Position numbers and translations under genes: made by a program
Shown here: positions 32,694 through 46,300 of the stretch, in pieces
How the letters are laid out: every line of letters begins with the position of its first letter
How positions within the stretch are numbered: the stretch's first letter is position 1
The notes under the pieces: model-generated
Databases searched by the model: none
What the model was told of the DNA's origin: nothing
Seen by the model: only the letters and a program-made list of their open reading frames with translations
NCBI RefSeq assembly: GCF_036320965.1
Contig: NC_092235.1
Span: 29,167,476 to 29,231,475, forward strand
Origin: Panulirus ornatus
Lineage: Eukaryota > Arthropoda > Malacostraca > Decapoda > Palinuridae
Length of the DNA: 64,000 nucleotides
Direction of reading: 5' to 3'

Positions 32694-35600
32694 ATTTTTC
32701 GTCAAGTTTCAAACAACCTCCATGGGGGACAGCACAAAGGCAAATACAATAAAACAATATTTTATTTAATATACATCCTTACATCTATAAATACTTTTCC
32801 ATTTCTAAAATGGCAATTATATATTTTAAAACTTAAATGATTTTATACTTATTTATTGCCTTTGTCACTGTCTCCCACATTAGCGAAGTAGCGCAAGGGA
32901 AAAAGACGAAAAAAATGGCCCAAACCACCCACATACACATGTATATACATACACGTCCACACACGCAAATATACATACCTATACATCTCAATGTACACAT
33001 ATATATACACACACAGACATATACATATATACACATGTACATAATTCATACTGTCTGCCTTTATTTATTCCCATCGCCACCTCGCAACACATGGAATAAC
33101 ATCCCCTCCCCCCTCATGTGTGCGAGGTAACGCTAGGAAAAGATAACAAAGGCCCCATTCGTTCACACTCAGTCTCTAGCTATCATGTAATAATGCACCG
33201 AAACCACAGATCCCTTTCCACATCCAGGCCCCACACAGCTTTCCATGGTTTACCCCAGACGCTTCACATGCCCTGGTTCAATCCATTGACAGCACGTCGA
33301 CCCCTGGTATACCACATCGTTCCAATTCACTCTATTCCTTGCACGCCTTCACCCTCCTGCATGTTCAGGCCCCAATCACTCAAAATCTTTTTCACTCCAT
33401 CTTTCCACCTCCAATTTGGTCTCCCACTTCTCCTCGTTCCCTCCACCTCCTGACACATATATCCTCTTGGTCAATCTTTCCTCACTCATTCTCTCCATGT
33501 GACCGAAACCATTTCAAAACACCCTCTTCTGCTCTCTCAACCACACTCTTTTTATTTCCACACATCTCTCTTACCCTTACGTTACTTACTCGATCAAACC
33601 ACCTCACACCACACATTGTCCTCAAACATCTCATTTCCAGCACATCCACCTCCTGCGCACAACTCTATCCATAGCCCACGCCTCGCAACCATACAACATT
33701 GTTGGAACCACTATTCCTTCAAACATACCCATTTTTGCTTTCCGAGATAATGTTCTCGACTTCCACACATTCTTCAAGGCTCCCAGAATTTTCGCCCCCT
33801 CCCCCACCCTATGATCCACTTCCGCTTCCATGGTTCCATCCGCTGACAGATCCACTCCCAGATATCTAAAACACTTCACTTCCTCCAGCCTTCTCACCAT
33901 TCAAACTCACCTCCCAATTGACTTGACCCTCAACCCTACTGTACCTAATAACCTTGCTCTTCTTCACATTTACTCGCAACTTTCTTCTTTCACACACTTT
34001 CCCAAACTCAGTCACCAGCTTCTGCAGTTTCTCACATGAATCAGCCACCAGCGCTGTATCATCAGCGAAAAACAACTGACTCACTTCCCAAGCTCTCTCA
34101 TCCACAACATAATGCATACTTGCCCCTCTTTCCAAAACTCTTACATTCACCTCCCTAACAACCCCATCCATAAACAAGTTAAACAACCATGGAGACATCA
34201 CACACACCCCTGCCGCAAACCTACATTCACTGAGAACCAATCACTTTCCTCTCTTCCTACACGTACACATGCCTTACATCCTCGATAAAAACTTTTCACA
34301 GCTTCTAACAACCTGCCTCCCACACTATATATTCTTAATACCTTCCACAGAGCATCTCTATCAACTCTATCATATGCCTTCTCCAGATCCATAAATGCTA
34401 CATACAAATCCATTTGCTATTCTAAGTATTTCTTACATACATTCTTCAAAGCAAACACCTGATCCAAACATCCTCTGTCACTTCTGAAACCACACTGCTC
34501 TTCCCCAATCTGATGCTCAGTACATGCCTTCACCCTCTCAATCAATTCCCTCCCATACAATTTACCAGGAATACTCAAACTTATACCTCTGTAATTTGAG
34601 CACTCACTCTTATCCCCTTTGCCTTTGTACAATGGCACTATGCAAGCATTCTGCTAATCCTCAGGCACCTCACAATGAGTCATACATACATTAAATAACC
34701 TTACCAAACAGTCAACAATACTGTCACCCCCTTTTTTAATAAATTCCACTGCAATACCATCCAAACCTGCTGCCTTGCCGACTTTCATCTTCCGTAAAGC
34801 TTTTACGACCTCTTCTCTGTTTACCAAATCATTTTCCCTAACCCTCTCACTTTGCACACCACCTCGACCAAAACACCCTATATCTGCCACTCTATCATCA
34901 AACACATTCAACAAACCTTCAAAATACTCACTCCATCTCCTTCTCACATCATCACTACTTGTTATCACCTCCCCATTAGCCCCCTTCACTGAAGTTCCCA
35001 TTTGCTCCCTTGTCTTACGCACTTTATTTACCTCCTTCCAAAACACCTTTTTATTCTCCCTAAAATTTAATGATACTCTCTCACCCCAACTCTCATTTGC
35101 CCTCTTTTTCACCTCTTGCACCTTTCTCTTGACCTCCTGCCTCTTTCTTTTATACATCTCCCACTCATTTGCATTTTTTCCAGCAAAAATTGTCCAAATG
35201 CCTCTCTCTTCTCTTTCACTAATAATCTTACTTCTTCATCCCACCACTCACTACCCTTTCTAATCAACCCACCTCCCACGCTTCTCATGCCACAAGCATC
35301 TTTTGCACAAGCCATCACTGCTTCCCTAAATACATCCCATTCCTCCCCCACTCCCCTTACCTCCTTTGTTCTCACCTTTTTCCATTCTGTACTCAGTCTC
35401 CCCTGGTACTTCCTCATGCCACAAGCATCTTTTGCACAAGCCATCACTGCTTCCCTAAATACATCCCATTCCTCCCCCACTCCCCTTACCTCCTTTGTTC
35501 TCACCTTTTTCCATTCTGTACTCAGTCTCCCCTGGTACTTCCTCACACAAGTCTCCTTCCCAAGCTCACTTACTCTCACCACTCTCTTCACCCCAACATT

Positions 35601-35992
35601 CTCTCTTCTTTTCTGAAAACCCCTACAAATCTTTACCTTCGCCTCCACAAGATAATAAGACATCCCTCCAGTTGCACCTCTCAGCACATTAACATCCAAA
35701 AGTCTCTCTTTAGCGTGCCTATCAATTAACACGTAATCCAATAACGCTCTCTGGCCATCTCTCCTATTTACATACGTACACTTATGTATATCTCGCTTTT
35801 TAAACCAGGTATTCCCAATCACCAGTCCTTTTTCAGCACATGAATCTACAAGCTCTTCACCATTTCCATTTACAACACTGAACACCCCATGTATACCAAT
35901 TATTCCCTCAACTGCCGCCTTACTAACCTTTGCATTCAAATCACCCATCACTATAACCCGGTCTTGTGCATCAAAACCACTAACTCACTCAA
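32694..35992 (-). mobile_element. Array unit 4: longer RTE-type LINE with scrambled hairpin and many small indels
   Basis: The hairpin region 32694-32870 is homologous to that of units 1-3 but without the TA runs and with many substitutions. The B-type UTR (to about 33290) shares private variants with units 1-3 (ACAGATCCC, GGTAACGCTAGG). The coding part extends through RT and the linker into the endonuclease ([10 protein letters not shown] at 35951), where it is cut and joined to (TA)n. Single-base indels are frequent from 33300 to 34600. The linker carries a 129-bp in-frame duplication (35285-35542). Confidence 0.82.
35285..35542 (-). repeat. 129-bp in-frame tandem duplication within LINE linker
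   Basis: The 43 residues beginning RKYQGRLSTEWKK and ending AKDACGM occur twice in direct succession. The period is 129 bp (TCATGCCACAAGC at 35285 and 35414), so the frame of 35109-35951 is kept. No other copy in the window has it. Confidence 0.85.
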
Positions 35993-35994
35993 AT

Positions 35995-36087
<93 letters not shown>

Positions 36088-36099
36088 CATATATATACA

Positions 36100-37195
36100 T
36101 ATTTATTTATTTATTTTGCTTTGTCACTGTCTCCTGTGTTTGCGAGGCAGCGCAAGGAAACAGATGAAAGAAATGGCCCAACCCACCCCCATACACATGT
36201 ATATAGACACACGTCCACACACGCAAATATACTTACCTATACATCTCAATGTATACATATATATACACACACAGACACATACATATATACCCATGCACAC
36301 AATTCACACTGTGTGCCTTTATTCATTCCCATCGCCACCTCGCCACACATGGAATACCATCCCCCTCCCCCCTCATGTGTGCAGGGTAGCGCTAGGAAAA
36401 GACAACAAAGGCCTCATTCGTTCACACTCAGTCTCTAGCTGTCATGCAATAATGCCCGAAACCACAGCTCCCTTTCCACATCCAGGCCTCACACAGCTTT
36501 CCATGGTTTACCCCAGATGCTTCACATGCCCTGATTCAATCCACTGACAGCACGTCAACCCCGGTATACCACATCGATCCAATTCACTCTATTCCTTGCC
36601 CGCCTTTCACCCCCCTGCATGTTCAGGCCCCGATCACTCAAAATCTTTTTCACTCCATCTTTCCACCTCCAATTTGGTCTCCCACTTCTCCTCGTTCCCT
36701 CCACCTCCAACACATATATCCTCTTGGTCAATCTTTCCTCACTCATTCTCTCCATGTGCCCAAACCATTTCAAAACACCCTCTTCTGCTCTCTCAACCAT
36801 GCTCTTTTTATTTCCACACATCTCTCTAACCCTTACATTACTTACTCGATCAAACCACCTCACACCACACATTGTCCTCAAACATCTCATTTCCAGCACA
36901 TCCACCCTCCTGGGCACAACTCTATCCTATAGCCCACACCTCGCAACCATACAACATTGTTGGAACCACTATTCCTTCAAACATACCCATTTTTGCTTTC
37001 CGAGATAATGTTCTCGACTTCCACACATTCTTCAAGGCTCCCAGGATTTTCGCCCCCTCCCCCACCCTATGATTCACTTCTGCTTCCATGGTTCCATCCA
37101 CTGCCAGATCCACTCCCAGATATCTAAAACACTTTACTTCCTCCAGTTTTTCTCCATTCAAACTTACCTCCCAATTGACTTGACCCTTAACCCTA

Positions 37196-37199
<4 letters not shown>
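36100..37199 (-). mobile_element. RTE-type LINE, 5'-truncated copy (subfamily B)
   Basis: B-type UTR to about 36550, then the C-terminus (36555-36917) and a continuing frame (36922 onward) separated by a 2-base insertion in CTCTATCCTATAGCCC. Cut at CCCTACTGTA and continuous with 77 bp of (TA)n. It ends with the A-type stop (GGT TGA) despite a B-type UTR. Confidence 0.82.

Positions 37200-37275
<76 letters not shown>
37200..37275. repeat. (TA)n microsatellite
   Basis: Joins a truncated LINE 5' edge to a mini-element tail. Confidence 0.95.
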
Positions 37276-37283
<8 letters not shown>

Positions 37284-37404
37284 CTTTTTTCAAATTATTC
37301 GCCATTTCCCGCATTAGCGAGGTAACGTTAAGAACAGAGGACTGGGCCTTTGAGGGAATACCCTCACCTGGCCCAATTCTCTGTTCCTTCTTTTGGAAAA
37401 AAAA
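37276..37404 (-). mobile_element. LINE-derived mini-element, tail half
   Basis: Minus strand: ATTCGCCATTTCCCGC, TTAGCGAGGTAACGTTAAG, GAACAGAGGACTGGGCC, CCAATTCTCTGTTCCTTC, TTTTGGAAAAA, then TA. The 5' half is absent. Confidence 0.78.
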
Positions 37405-37432
37405 AAAAAATATATATATATATATCATTCAT

Positions 37433-37500
<68 letters not shown>

Positions 37501-37517
<17 letters not shown>

Positions 37518-39474
37518 TGCTGTCTCCCGCGTTTGCGAGGTAGCGCAAGGAAACAGACGAAAGAAATGGCCCAACCCACCCCCATACACATGTATATACA
37601 TACATCCACACACGCAACTATACATACCTACACAGCTTTCCATGGTTTACCCCAGACGCTTCACATGCCCTGATTCAATCCACTGACAGCACATCAACCC
37701 CGGTATACCACATCGCTCCAATTCACTCTATTCCTTGACCTCCTTTCACCCTCCTGCATGTTCAGGCCCCGATCATACAAAATCTTTTTCACTCCATCTT
37801 TCCACCTCCAATTTGGTCTCCCTCTTCTCCTCGTTCCCTCCACCTCCGACACATATATCCTCTTGGTCAATCTTTCCTCACTCATTCTCTCCATGTGCCC
37901 AAACCATTTCAAAACACCCTCTTCTGCTCTCTCAACCACGCTCTTTTTATTTCCACACATCTCTCTTATCCTTACGTTACTTACTCGATCAAACCTCCTC
38001 ACACCACACATTGTCCTCAAACATCTCATTTCCAGCACATCCATCCTCCTGCGCACAACTCTATCCATAGCCCACGCCTCGCAACCATACAACATTGTTG
38101 GAACCACTATTTCTTCAAACATACCCATTTTTGCTTTCCGAGATAATGTTCTCGACTTCCACACATTCTTCAAGGCTCCCAGAATTTTCGCCCCCTCCCC
38201 CACCCTATGATCCACTTCCGCTTCCATGGTTCCATCTGCTGCCAGATCCACTCCCAGATATCTAAAACACTTCACTTCCTCCAGTTTTTCTCCATGCAAA
38301 CTCACCTCCCAATTGACTTGACCCTCAACCCTACTGTACCTAATAACCTTGCTCTTATTCACATTTACTCTTAACTTTCTTCTTTCACACACTTTACCAA
38401 ACTCAGTCACCAGCTTCTGCAGTTTCTCACATGAATCAGCCACCAGCGCTGTATCATCAGCAAACAACAACTGACTCACTTCCCAAGCTCTCTCATCCCC
38501 AACAGACTTCATACTTGCCCCTCTTTCCAAAACTCTTGCATTTACCTCCCTAACAACCCCATCCATAAACAAATTAAACAACCATGGAGACATCACACAC
38601 CCCTGCCGCAAACCTACATTCACTGAGAACCAATCACTTTCCTCTCTTCCTACACGTACACATGCCTTACATCCTCGATAAAAACTTTTCACTGCTTCTA
38701 ACAACTTGCCTCCCACACCATATATTCTTAATACCTTCCACCCAACCTTGAGAGTTGGGGTGAGAGAGTATCATTAAATTTTAGGGAGAATAAAAAGATG
38801 TTCTGGAAGGAGGTAAATAAAGTGCGTAAGACAAGGGAGCAAATGGGAACTTCAGTGAAGGGCGTAAATGGGGAGGTGATAACAAGTAGTGGTGATGTGA
38901 GAAGGAGATGGAGTGAGTATTTTGAAGTTTTGTTGAATGTGTTTGATGATAGAGTGGCAGATATAGGGTGTTTTGGTCGAGGTGGTGTGCAAAGTGAGAG
39001 GGTTAGGGAAAATGATTTGGTAAACAGAGAAGAGGTAGTAAAAGCTTTGCGGAAGATGAAAGCCGGCAAGGCAGCAGGTTTGGATGGTATTGCAGTGGAA
39101 TTTATTAAAAAAGGGGGTGACTGTATTATTGACTGGTTGGTAAGGTTATTTAATGTATGTATGACTCACGGTGAGGTGCCTGATGATTGGCGGAATGCGT
39201 GCATAGTGCCATTGTACAAAGGCAAAGGGGATAAGAGTGAGTGCTCAAATTACAGAGGTATAAGTTTGTTGAGTATTCCTGGTAAATTATATGGGAGGGT
39301 ATTGATTGAGAGGGTGAAGGCATGTACAGAGCATCAGATTGGGGAAGAGCAGTGTGGTTTCAGAAGTGGTAGAGGATGTGTGGATCAGGTGTTTGCTTTG
39401 AAGAATGTATGTGAGAAATACTTAGAAAAGCAAATGGATTTGTACGTAGCATTTATGGATCTGGAGAAGGCATA

Positions 39475-39478
<4 letters not shown>
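37501..39478 (-). mobile_element. RTE-type LINE (subfamily A) with inverted 5' segment
   Basis: The minus-strand part 37501-38740 holds the A-type UTR and an open frame 37694-38716 (340 aa) back to residue ~651. It joins a plus-strand part 38747-39478 covering residues ~401-643 with an open frame 38798-39538. The inverted part ends at KAYD (GCATATGAT) against (TA)n. Missing between the two parts are only about 7 codons. This is the same geometry and the same internal end as the copy at 7040-9179. Confidence 0.82.
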
Positions 39479-39514
<36 letters not shown>

Positions 39515-39516
39515 TT

Positions 39517-39655
39517 CGTTTTTTTTTTTTTTTTTTAATTTTCCAAAAGAAGGAACAGAGGGGGCCAGGTGAGGATATTCCAAAAAAGGCCCAGTCCTCT
39601 GTTCTTAACGCTACCTCGCTAACGCGGGAAATGGCGAATAGTTTAAAAGAAAAAG
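39517..39655 (+). mobile_element. LINE-derived mini-element, tail half
   Basis: TTTTTTAATTTTCCAAAAG, GGAACAGAGGGGGCC, CAGTCCTCTGTTCTTAACG, CTACCTCGCTAACGCGGG, AATGGCGAATAG and an A-rich tail. 5'-truncated. Confidence 0.78.
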
Positions 39656-39673
39656 ATATATCATTCATCATAC

Positions 39674-39693
39674 TACTATTCGCCATTTCCCGC
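39674..39693 (-). mobile_element. Mini-element 3' end scrap
   Basis: CTATTCGCCATTTCCCGC in the minus sense, only the last 20 bases of a mini-element, wedged between two plus-strand mini-elements. Confidence 0.6.
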
Positions 39694-39696
39694 AAT

Positions 39697-39913
39697 GGGG
39701 ATAGGGGAGAAAGAATACTTCCCACGTATTCCCTGTGTGTCGTAGAAGGCAACTAAAAGGGGAGGGAGCGGGTGGCTGGAAATCCTCCCCTCTCATTTTT
39801 TTTTAATTTTCCAAAAGAAGGAACAGAGAAAGGGGCCAGGTGAGGATATTCCCTCTAAGGCCCAGTCCTCTGTTCTAAACGCTACCTCCCTAACGCGGGA
39901 AATGGCGAATAGT
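39697..39913 (+). mobile_element. LINE-derived mini-element fused to a LINE
   Basis: Starts GGGGATAGGGGAGAAAG (first 7 bases missing) and runs through to GGCGAATAGTATGAA. The A/TA tail is absent: the sequence passes directly into LINE codons at AAGAATGT (39916). Confidence 0.78.
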
Positions 39914-40686
<773 letters not shown>

Positions 40687-41912
40687 TTTAAATATGGCTG
40701 TTCTGAGACTTGATCCCATACTATTCAATGATTGCATTAAAGTGGCTTAATAATGTTATATAAAAGTGGATGGTTTCCTGGTAAGCTCATTCAGTGAGAG
40801 AAGAAAGAAAGGACACATAAAAACACTGTAACACAGTTGCCAGATGTTCATGGCTAAAAGTGTAGAAACTTAATTGCATATACTTACTTTTACACTAACA
40901 AGAATAAAATGGTACAGAAATATACACTAACAAGAATAAAATGGTACAGAAATATTTTGAAAACCTGAAGTAAGTGAATGAACGTTTGTTATATGTAGAG
41001 ATCAACAGAATATATGCATCACAAAAGACAAAGATAAAACACTGTGAATCCATGCACGAATTATAATACAGAAGTGACAGAATGATCATGTACTGGTAGT
41101 ATGGTGAAACTTACAAGGGGTTGCCATCAAGGGCTCCCTGCCATTGCTATATGGTGCACACAATAGAGAAATTTTTTTTTTTGTGTGTAAGAGAGAGAGA
41201 GCCTTAACTGGCCTCATAATGTAAGCTGGACTCATTTTATGCTCATAGGGTAATCCCTCTTAAGTAAGACAAGAAAATTGGAGATGAATACCTTAAATAG
41301 TTTAATTAGAAGAAAAAGAAGTGATACAATAAAGGAAGATGTAAGAAGCATAAATATGAGGAAATCTTAAAAAAAAAAAAAATACTTGTTTATAGTCTTT
41401 TAAGATGATATGGTTATGTAGAATGCATGAAAAATTATGGGTAATGATGATGTATGGTAATATAGTTTAAGGTGCAAGGAAAAAAGGTATACTGCAGAAA
41501 TAGATAGATGTAGTTAGGGAACTGATCAGAGCTTCATATATTTCATATGAAGATGCCAGCTGAATGGTTTATGACTGTTTGCAGTTTTGTAGGTTTTTGT
41601 ACAAGGACAAAGGTGTGATTGAAAACTAATTTAACTGGGAAAATTAAAAATATATGCAAAGTGAAAAAGTTATAGGTGCTGATACTAGTATGGAAACTTG
41701 TTTTACTCTAGCACCACGATATGTGTTGAGGATGTGTGTAAGGTCTTTAAAAGGCTATATTGACATGACCCACCCACTGTATATGGAACACTAATTTGAA
41801 AGTAATAGATAAGTAAGACAATTAATACTGTAGCATCACACGACAATACAGTTCAGATGTTTAACTGGTTGATTGACTAAGTTCACTGTAGATACATTGT
41901 CTCTTGCTTCAG
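40687..41912. other. Unique intron sequence before Frizzled exon b
   Basis: No coding signal. Contains a perfect 32-bp tandem duplication (40891-40922 and 40923-40954, starting TACACTAACAAGAATAAAAT). Confidence 0.6.
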
Positions 41913-42024
41913 GTTGGTGTTGCCAGTGAATGTGTTAGCATGTGAACTGTCACAGAATGGAGTGTCACATCTTGCTGTGGAGGGCCTTCAATCTTCAGGA
42001 TGCATCGTCACCTTCATCCTACAG
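41913..42024 (+). CDS. Frizzled-family receptor, exon b (first extracellular loop, start of TM3)
   Basis: Acceptor CTCTTGCTTCAG ends at 41912 and donor GTATGT starts at 42025. The first base completes the Arg codon split from exon a; 37 codons follow and the exon ends in phase 0. The product is a variable loop (LVLPVNVLACELSQNG...) followed by SSGCIVTFILQ. The Cys before the start of helix 3 sits where Frizzleds carry the loop cysteine (GC/NC, then a hydrophobic run). The loop itself is the least conserved part of the family, so identification rests on phase, position and the SSGCIVTFILQ end, which joins seamlessly to exon c ([11 protein letters not shown]). The intron before it is 23,888 bp and full of retroelements. 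Confidence 0.88.
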
Positions 42025-43371
42025 GTATGTTTTTTAATTATGAAAAGTCTCGATAGAACATCAACCATTTGAGGTTTGTCTTCCAGAGGTACTGACCTTC
42101 AGAGGCATTATCATCCACTAGGGATGTCCACTTGAGGGTTAAAATTCCATTGGAGGTATCCTTAACACAAGTGATCTCTAACAATTACAAGGGTTGTTAA
42201 AAGGGGAGGAGGGGTGAGATTAACACAAGAGGACACTGTAAGTGACAAACCAATATAATGTAGGTTGACCTACTTCACAAATAAAGGTGAATATCTGATT
42301 TACTAATGTAATGGGATGCAAATGACTCCCCACACCTTACCTTACATTATATATACATTGCAATGTTTTAAGAGGCTCTTCATCCCTGACAATCTTGGGT
42401 CAAAATGTCAAGCTACTCCTTTGATCTGCTGAGCTGTTTGAGTCTAAGCCAGTAGACTTGTGCATCCACCTTAACTTGGCTGGTGTGGAACACTTTGTAG
42501 ATCCTTGTTCAGACCCTTTTCAAAGTTCTTTCCTGTGGAATCAGTAATGTGTACAACTGCTGTAGGTAGTGTGTTAAACTATTGTGCATCCCAACTGTCT
42601 GTATGATTTTCTCTTGTACTTTTGGTTCATTTCAAATTCAGTGGTAATATTGTACATTCTTCAATGCCTCTCATATCAACAGGGAACCATTTTGAGTGCA
42701 GAGGAGAGAACTTAAGGGTTGGTATTTATAGGTGGATTGGAGGGCAGGGAATCCCATAAACATGAGCAAAGAATGAGAGGTGAATGAAGATAAGAAAAAA
42801 ATACAGATATGGGATGCCATAAGGGTAAATATGTAATGCAGCTATGATTAATGGGAAGGGGATGATGGATTGGATTTTGTTGGCACACCGGCTATGGAAA
42901 TGTTGGTAAATGCAAAAAGTAAGGGTTTTCTGAAATTTAGAGGGACTAGGTATTCAAAAAGAATTTTTCAGGGAGACCTATAGAACTCCACCCCACACAT
43001 TAGAGCAGTATTCCATGTAGGTTGGACATGGCCATTGCAAAAGGTATGAAGTTATATGGTTGTAAGGTGCGTTTAAGCCCATAAAAAGGAAACTATTTTG
43101 GAATTCTTTGCATTTATATTGATAAGGTGGTTCCAGATTAGTATAGACAAATACAATGGAGCTTGTTCTGAGTTTATGTGGAAGCTAGAAGTTATGTTAC
43201 TTGTGAGAGATTGAATAGATTTGTGTTGCAGCAGCATGAAATATAAAAAAAAATTAATTGTGCCTCAGTATTATGAACACCAAGATTTGCATTCAAGGTT
43301 GTTCCTGTGAGATGGTAATCTGTAGGGAGATTTGACTGAGTGCAAGCACTGGAGTAGTAAATCAATGTGTA
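42025..43371. other. Frizzled intron between exons b and c, unique part
   Basis: Begins with the GTATGT donor. No repeat or exon recognised up to the target-site duplication of the LINE at 43372. Confidence 0.6.
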
Positions 43372-43384
43372 AATTAGTTTATTT

Positions 43385-46300
43385 TATCCCAGGGGATAGG
43401 GGAGAAGGAATACTTCCCATGCATTTCCCATGTGTCATAGAAGGTGACTAAGGGGATGGGGGGGCTAGAAACCCTCCCCTCCTGTATTTTAAGTTTCTAA
43501 ACGGGGAAACAGAAGAAGGAGTCATGCGGGGAGTGCTCATCCTTCTCAAAGGCTCAGATTGGGGTGTCTAAAGGTGCATGGATGAAACCAAGATGAGAAA
43601 AAAGGAGAGATAGGTAGTATGTTTGAGGAAAGGAACCTGGATGCTTTGGCTCTGAGTGAAACGAAGCTCAAGGGTAAAGGGGAAGAGTGGTTTGGGGATG
43701 TCTTGGGAGTAAAGTCAGGGGTTGGTGAGAGTAAAAGAGCAAAGGAAGGAGTAGCACTAATCCTGAAACAGGAGCTGTGATAGAGTGTAAGAAAGTAAAC
43801 TCTAGATTGATATGGGTAAAACTGAAAGTAGATGGAGAGAGATGGGTGATTATTGTTGCCTATGCACCTGGGAATGAGAAGAAAGATCAGGAGAGGCAAG
43901 TGTTTTGGGAGCAGCTGAGTGAGTGTGTTAGTAGTTTTGATGCACGAGACCGGGTTATAGTGATGGGTGATTTGAATGCAAAGGTGAGTAATGTGGCAGT
44001 TGAGGGCATAATTGGTGTGCATGGGGTGCTCAGTGTTGTAAATGGAAATGGTGAAGAGCTTGTAGATTTGTGTGCTGAAAAAGGACTGGTGATTGGGAAT
44101 ACCTGGTTTAAAAAGAGAGATATACATAAGTATACATATGTAAGTAGGAGAGATGGCCAGAGAGCGTTATTGGATTATGTGTTAATTGATAGGTGTGTGA
44201 AAGAGACTCTTTTGGATGTTAATGTGCTGAGAGGGGCAACTGGAGGGATGTCTACTCATTATCTTGTGGAGTTGAAGGTGAAAATTTGTAGATGTTTTCA
44301 GAAAAGAAGGGAGAATGTTGGGATGAAGAGAGTGGTGAGAGTAAGTGAGCTTGGGAAGGAGACTTGTGTGAGGAAGTACCATGAGAGATTAAGGGCAGAT
44401 TGCAAAAAGGTGAGAGCAAATGACATAAGGGGAGTGGGGGAGGAATGGGGTGTATTTAGGGGAGCAGTGATGGCTTGTGCAAAAGATGCCTGTGGCATGA
44501 GAAAGGTGGGAGGTGGGCAGATTAGAAATGGTAGTGAGTGGTGGGATGAAGAAATAAGATTTCTATTGAAAGAGAAGAGAGAGGCATTTGGATCATTTTT
44601 GCAAGCAAATTGTGCAAATGACTGGGAGATATATAAAAGAAAGAGGCAGGTCAAGAGAAAGGTGCAAGAGGTGAAAAAGAGGGCAAATGAGAGTTGGGGT
44701 GAGAGAGTATCAGAAAATTGTAGGGAGAATAAAAAGATGTTTTGGAAGGAGGTATATAAAGTGCGTAAGACAAGAGAACAAATGAGAACATCCATGAAGG
44801 GAGCCAATGGAGAGGTAATAACAAGTAGTGATGATGTGAGAAGGAGATGGAACAAGTATTTTGAAGGTCTGTTGAATGTGTTAGATGATAGAGTGGCAGA
44901 TATTGGGTGATTTGGTCGAGGTGGTGTGCAAAGTGAGAGGGTCGGGGAGAATGGTATGGTAAACAGAGAGGAGGCAGTGAAAGTTTTGAACCAGATGGAA
45001 GCTGGCAAGGCGGTGTGTTTGGATGGTATTGCAGTGGAATTTATTAAAAAAGGGGGTGACTGTGTTGTTGACTGGTTGGTGAGGATATTCAGTGTATGTA
45101 TGGCTCATGGTGAAGTGCCAGAGGATTGGTGGAATGCATGCATAGTGCCATTGTACAAAGGCAAAGGGGGTTTAAAGATGAGTGTTCAAATTACAGAGGT
45201 ATAAATTTGTTGAGTATTCCTGGGAAATTATATGGGAGGGTACTGACTGAGAGGGTGAAGGCATGTACAAAGCACCAGATTGGGGAAGAGCATTGTGGTT
45301 TCAGAAGTGGTAAAGGATGTGTGGATCATGTGTTTGCTTTGAAGAATGTATGAGAAATACTTAGAAAAACAATGGATTTGTATGTAGCATTTATGAATCT
45401 GGAGAAGGCATATGATAGAGTTGATAAAGATGCTCTGTGGAAAACATTAAGAGTATATGGTGTGGGAGGCAAGTTGCTAGAAGCAGTGAAAAGTTTTTAT
45501 CGAGGATGTAAGGCATGCGTACGAGTAGGAAGGGAGGAAAGTGATTGGTTCCCAGTGAATGTTGGTTTGTGGCAGGGGTGCATGATGTCTCCATGGTTGT
45601 TTAATTTGTTTATGGATGGGGTGGTTAGGGAGGTGAATGCGAGTTTTGGAGAGAGGGGCAAATATGTAGTCTGTTGTGGATGAGAGGGCTTAGGAAGTGA
45701 GTCAATTGTTGTTCGCTGATGATACAGCACTGGTGGCTGATTCGGGTGGGAAACTGCAGAAGCTGGTGACTGAGTTTGGTAAAGTGCGTGAAAGGAGAAA
45801 GCTGAGAGTAAATGTGAATAAGAGCAAGGTTATCAGGTTCAGTAGGGTTAAGGGACAAGTCATTTGGGAGGTAAGTTTGAATGGAGAAAAACAGGAGGAA
45901 GTGAGGAGTTTTAGATATCTGGGAGCGGATTTAGCAGCAGATGGGACCATGGAAGTGGAAGTGAGTCACAGGATGGGGGAGGGGAAGGTGGTTCTAGGAT
46001 TGTTGAAGAATATTTGGAAGGTGAGAACGTTATTTCTGGGGGCAAAAATGGGTATATTTGAAGGAATAGTGGTTCCAACAATGTTACATGGCTGCGAGGC
46101 ATGGGCTATAGACAGGGTTGTACATAGGAGGGTGGATGTGTTGGAAATGAAAGGTTTGAGGACAATATGTGGGGTGAGGTGGTTTGATCAAGTAATGAAA
46201 GGGTAAGAGAGATGTGTGGTAATAAAAAGAGTGTGGTTGAGAGAGCAGAAATGGGTATTGAAATGGTTTGGTCATATGGAGGGAATGAGTGAGGAAAGAT

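Noticed and set aside
33270..33290. GGTTCAATCC, a match to the tRNA/SINE B-box
   Set aside because: It is the antisense of LINE codons near the B-type stop, has no A-box at the right distance and no tRNA fold. It does not indicate a tRNA-derived SINE.
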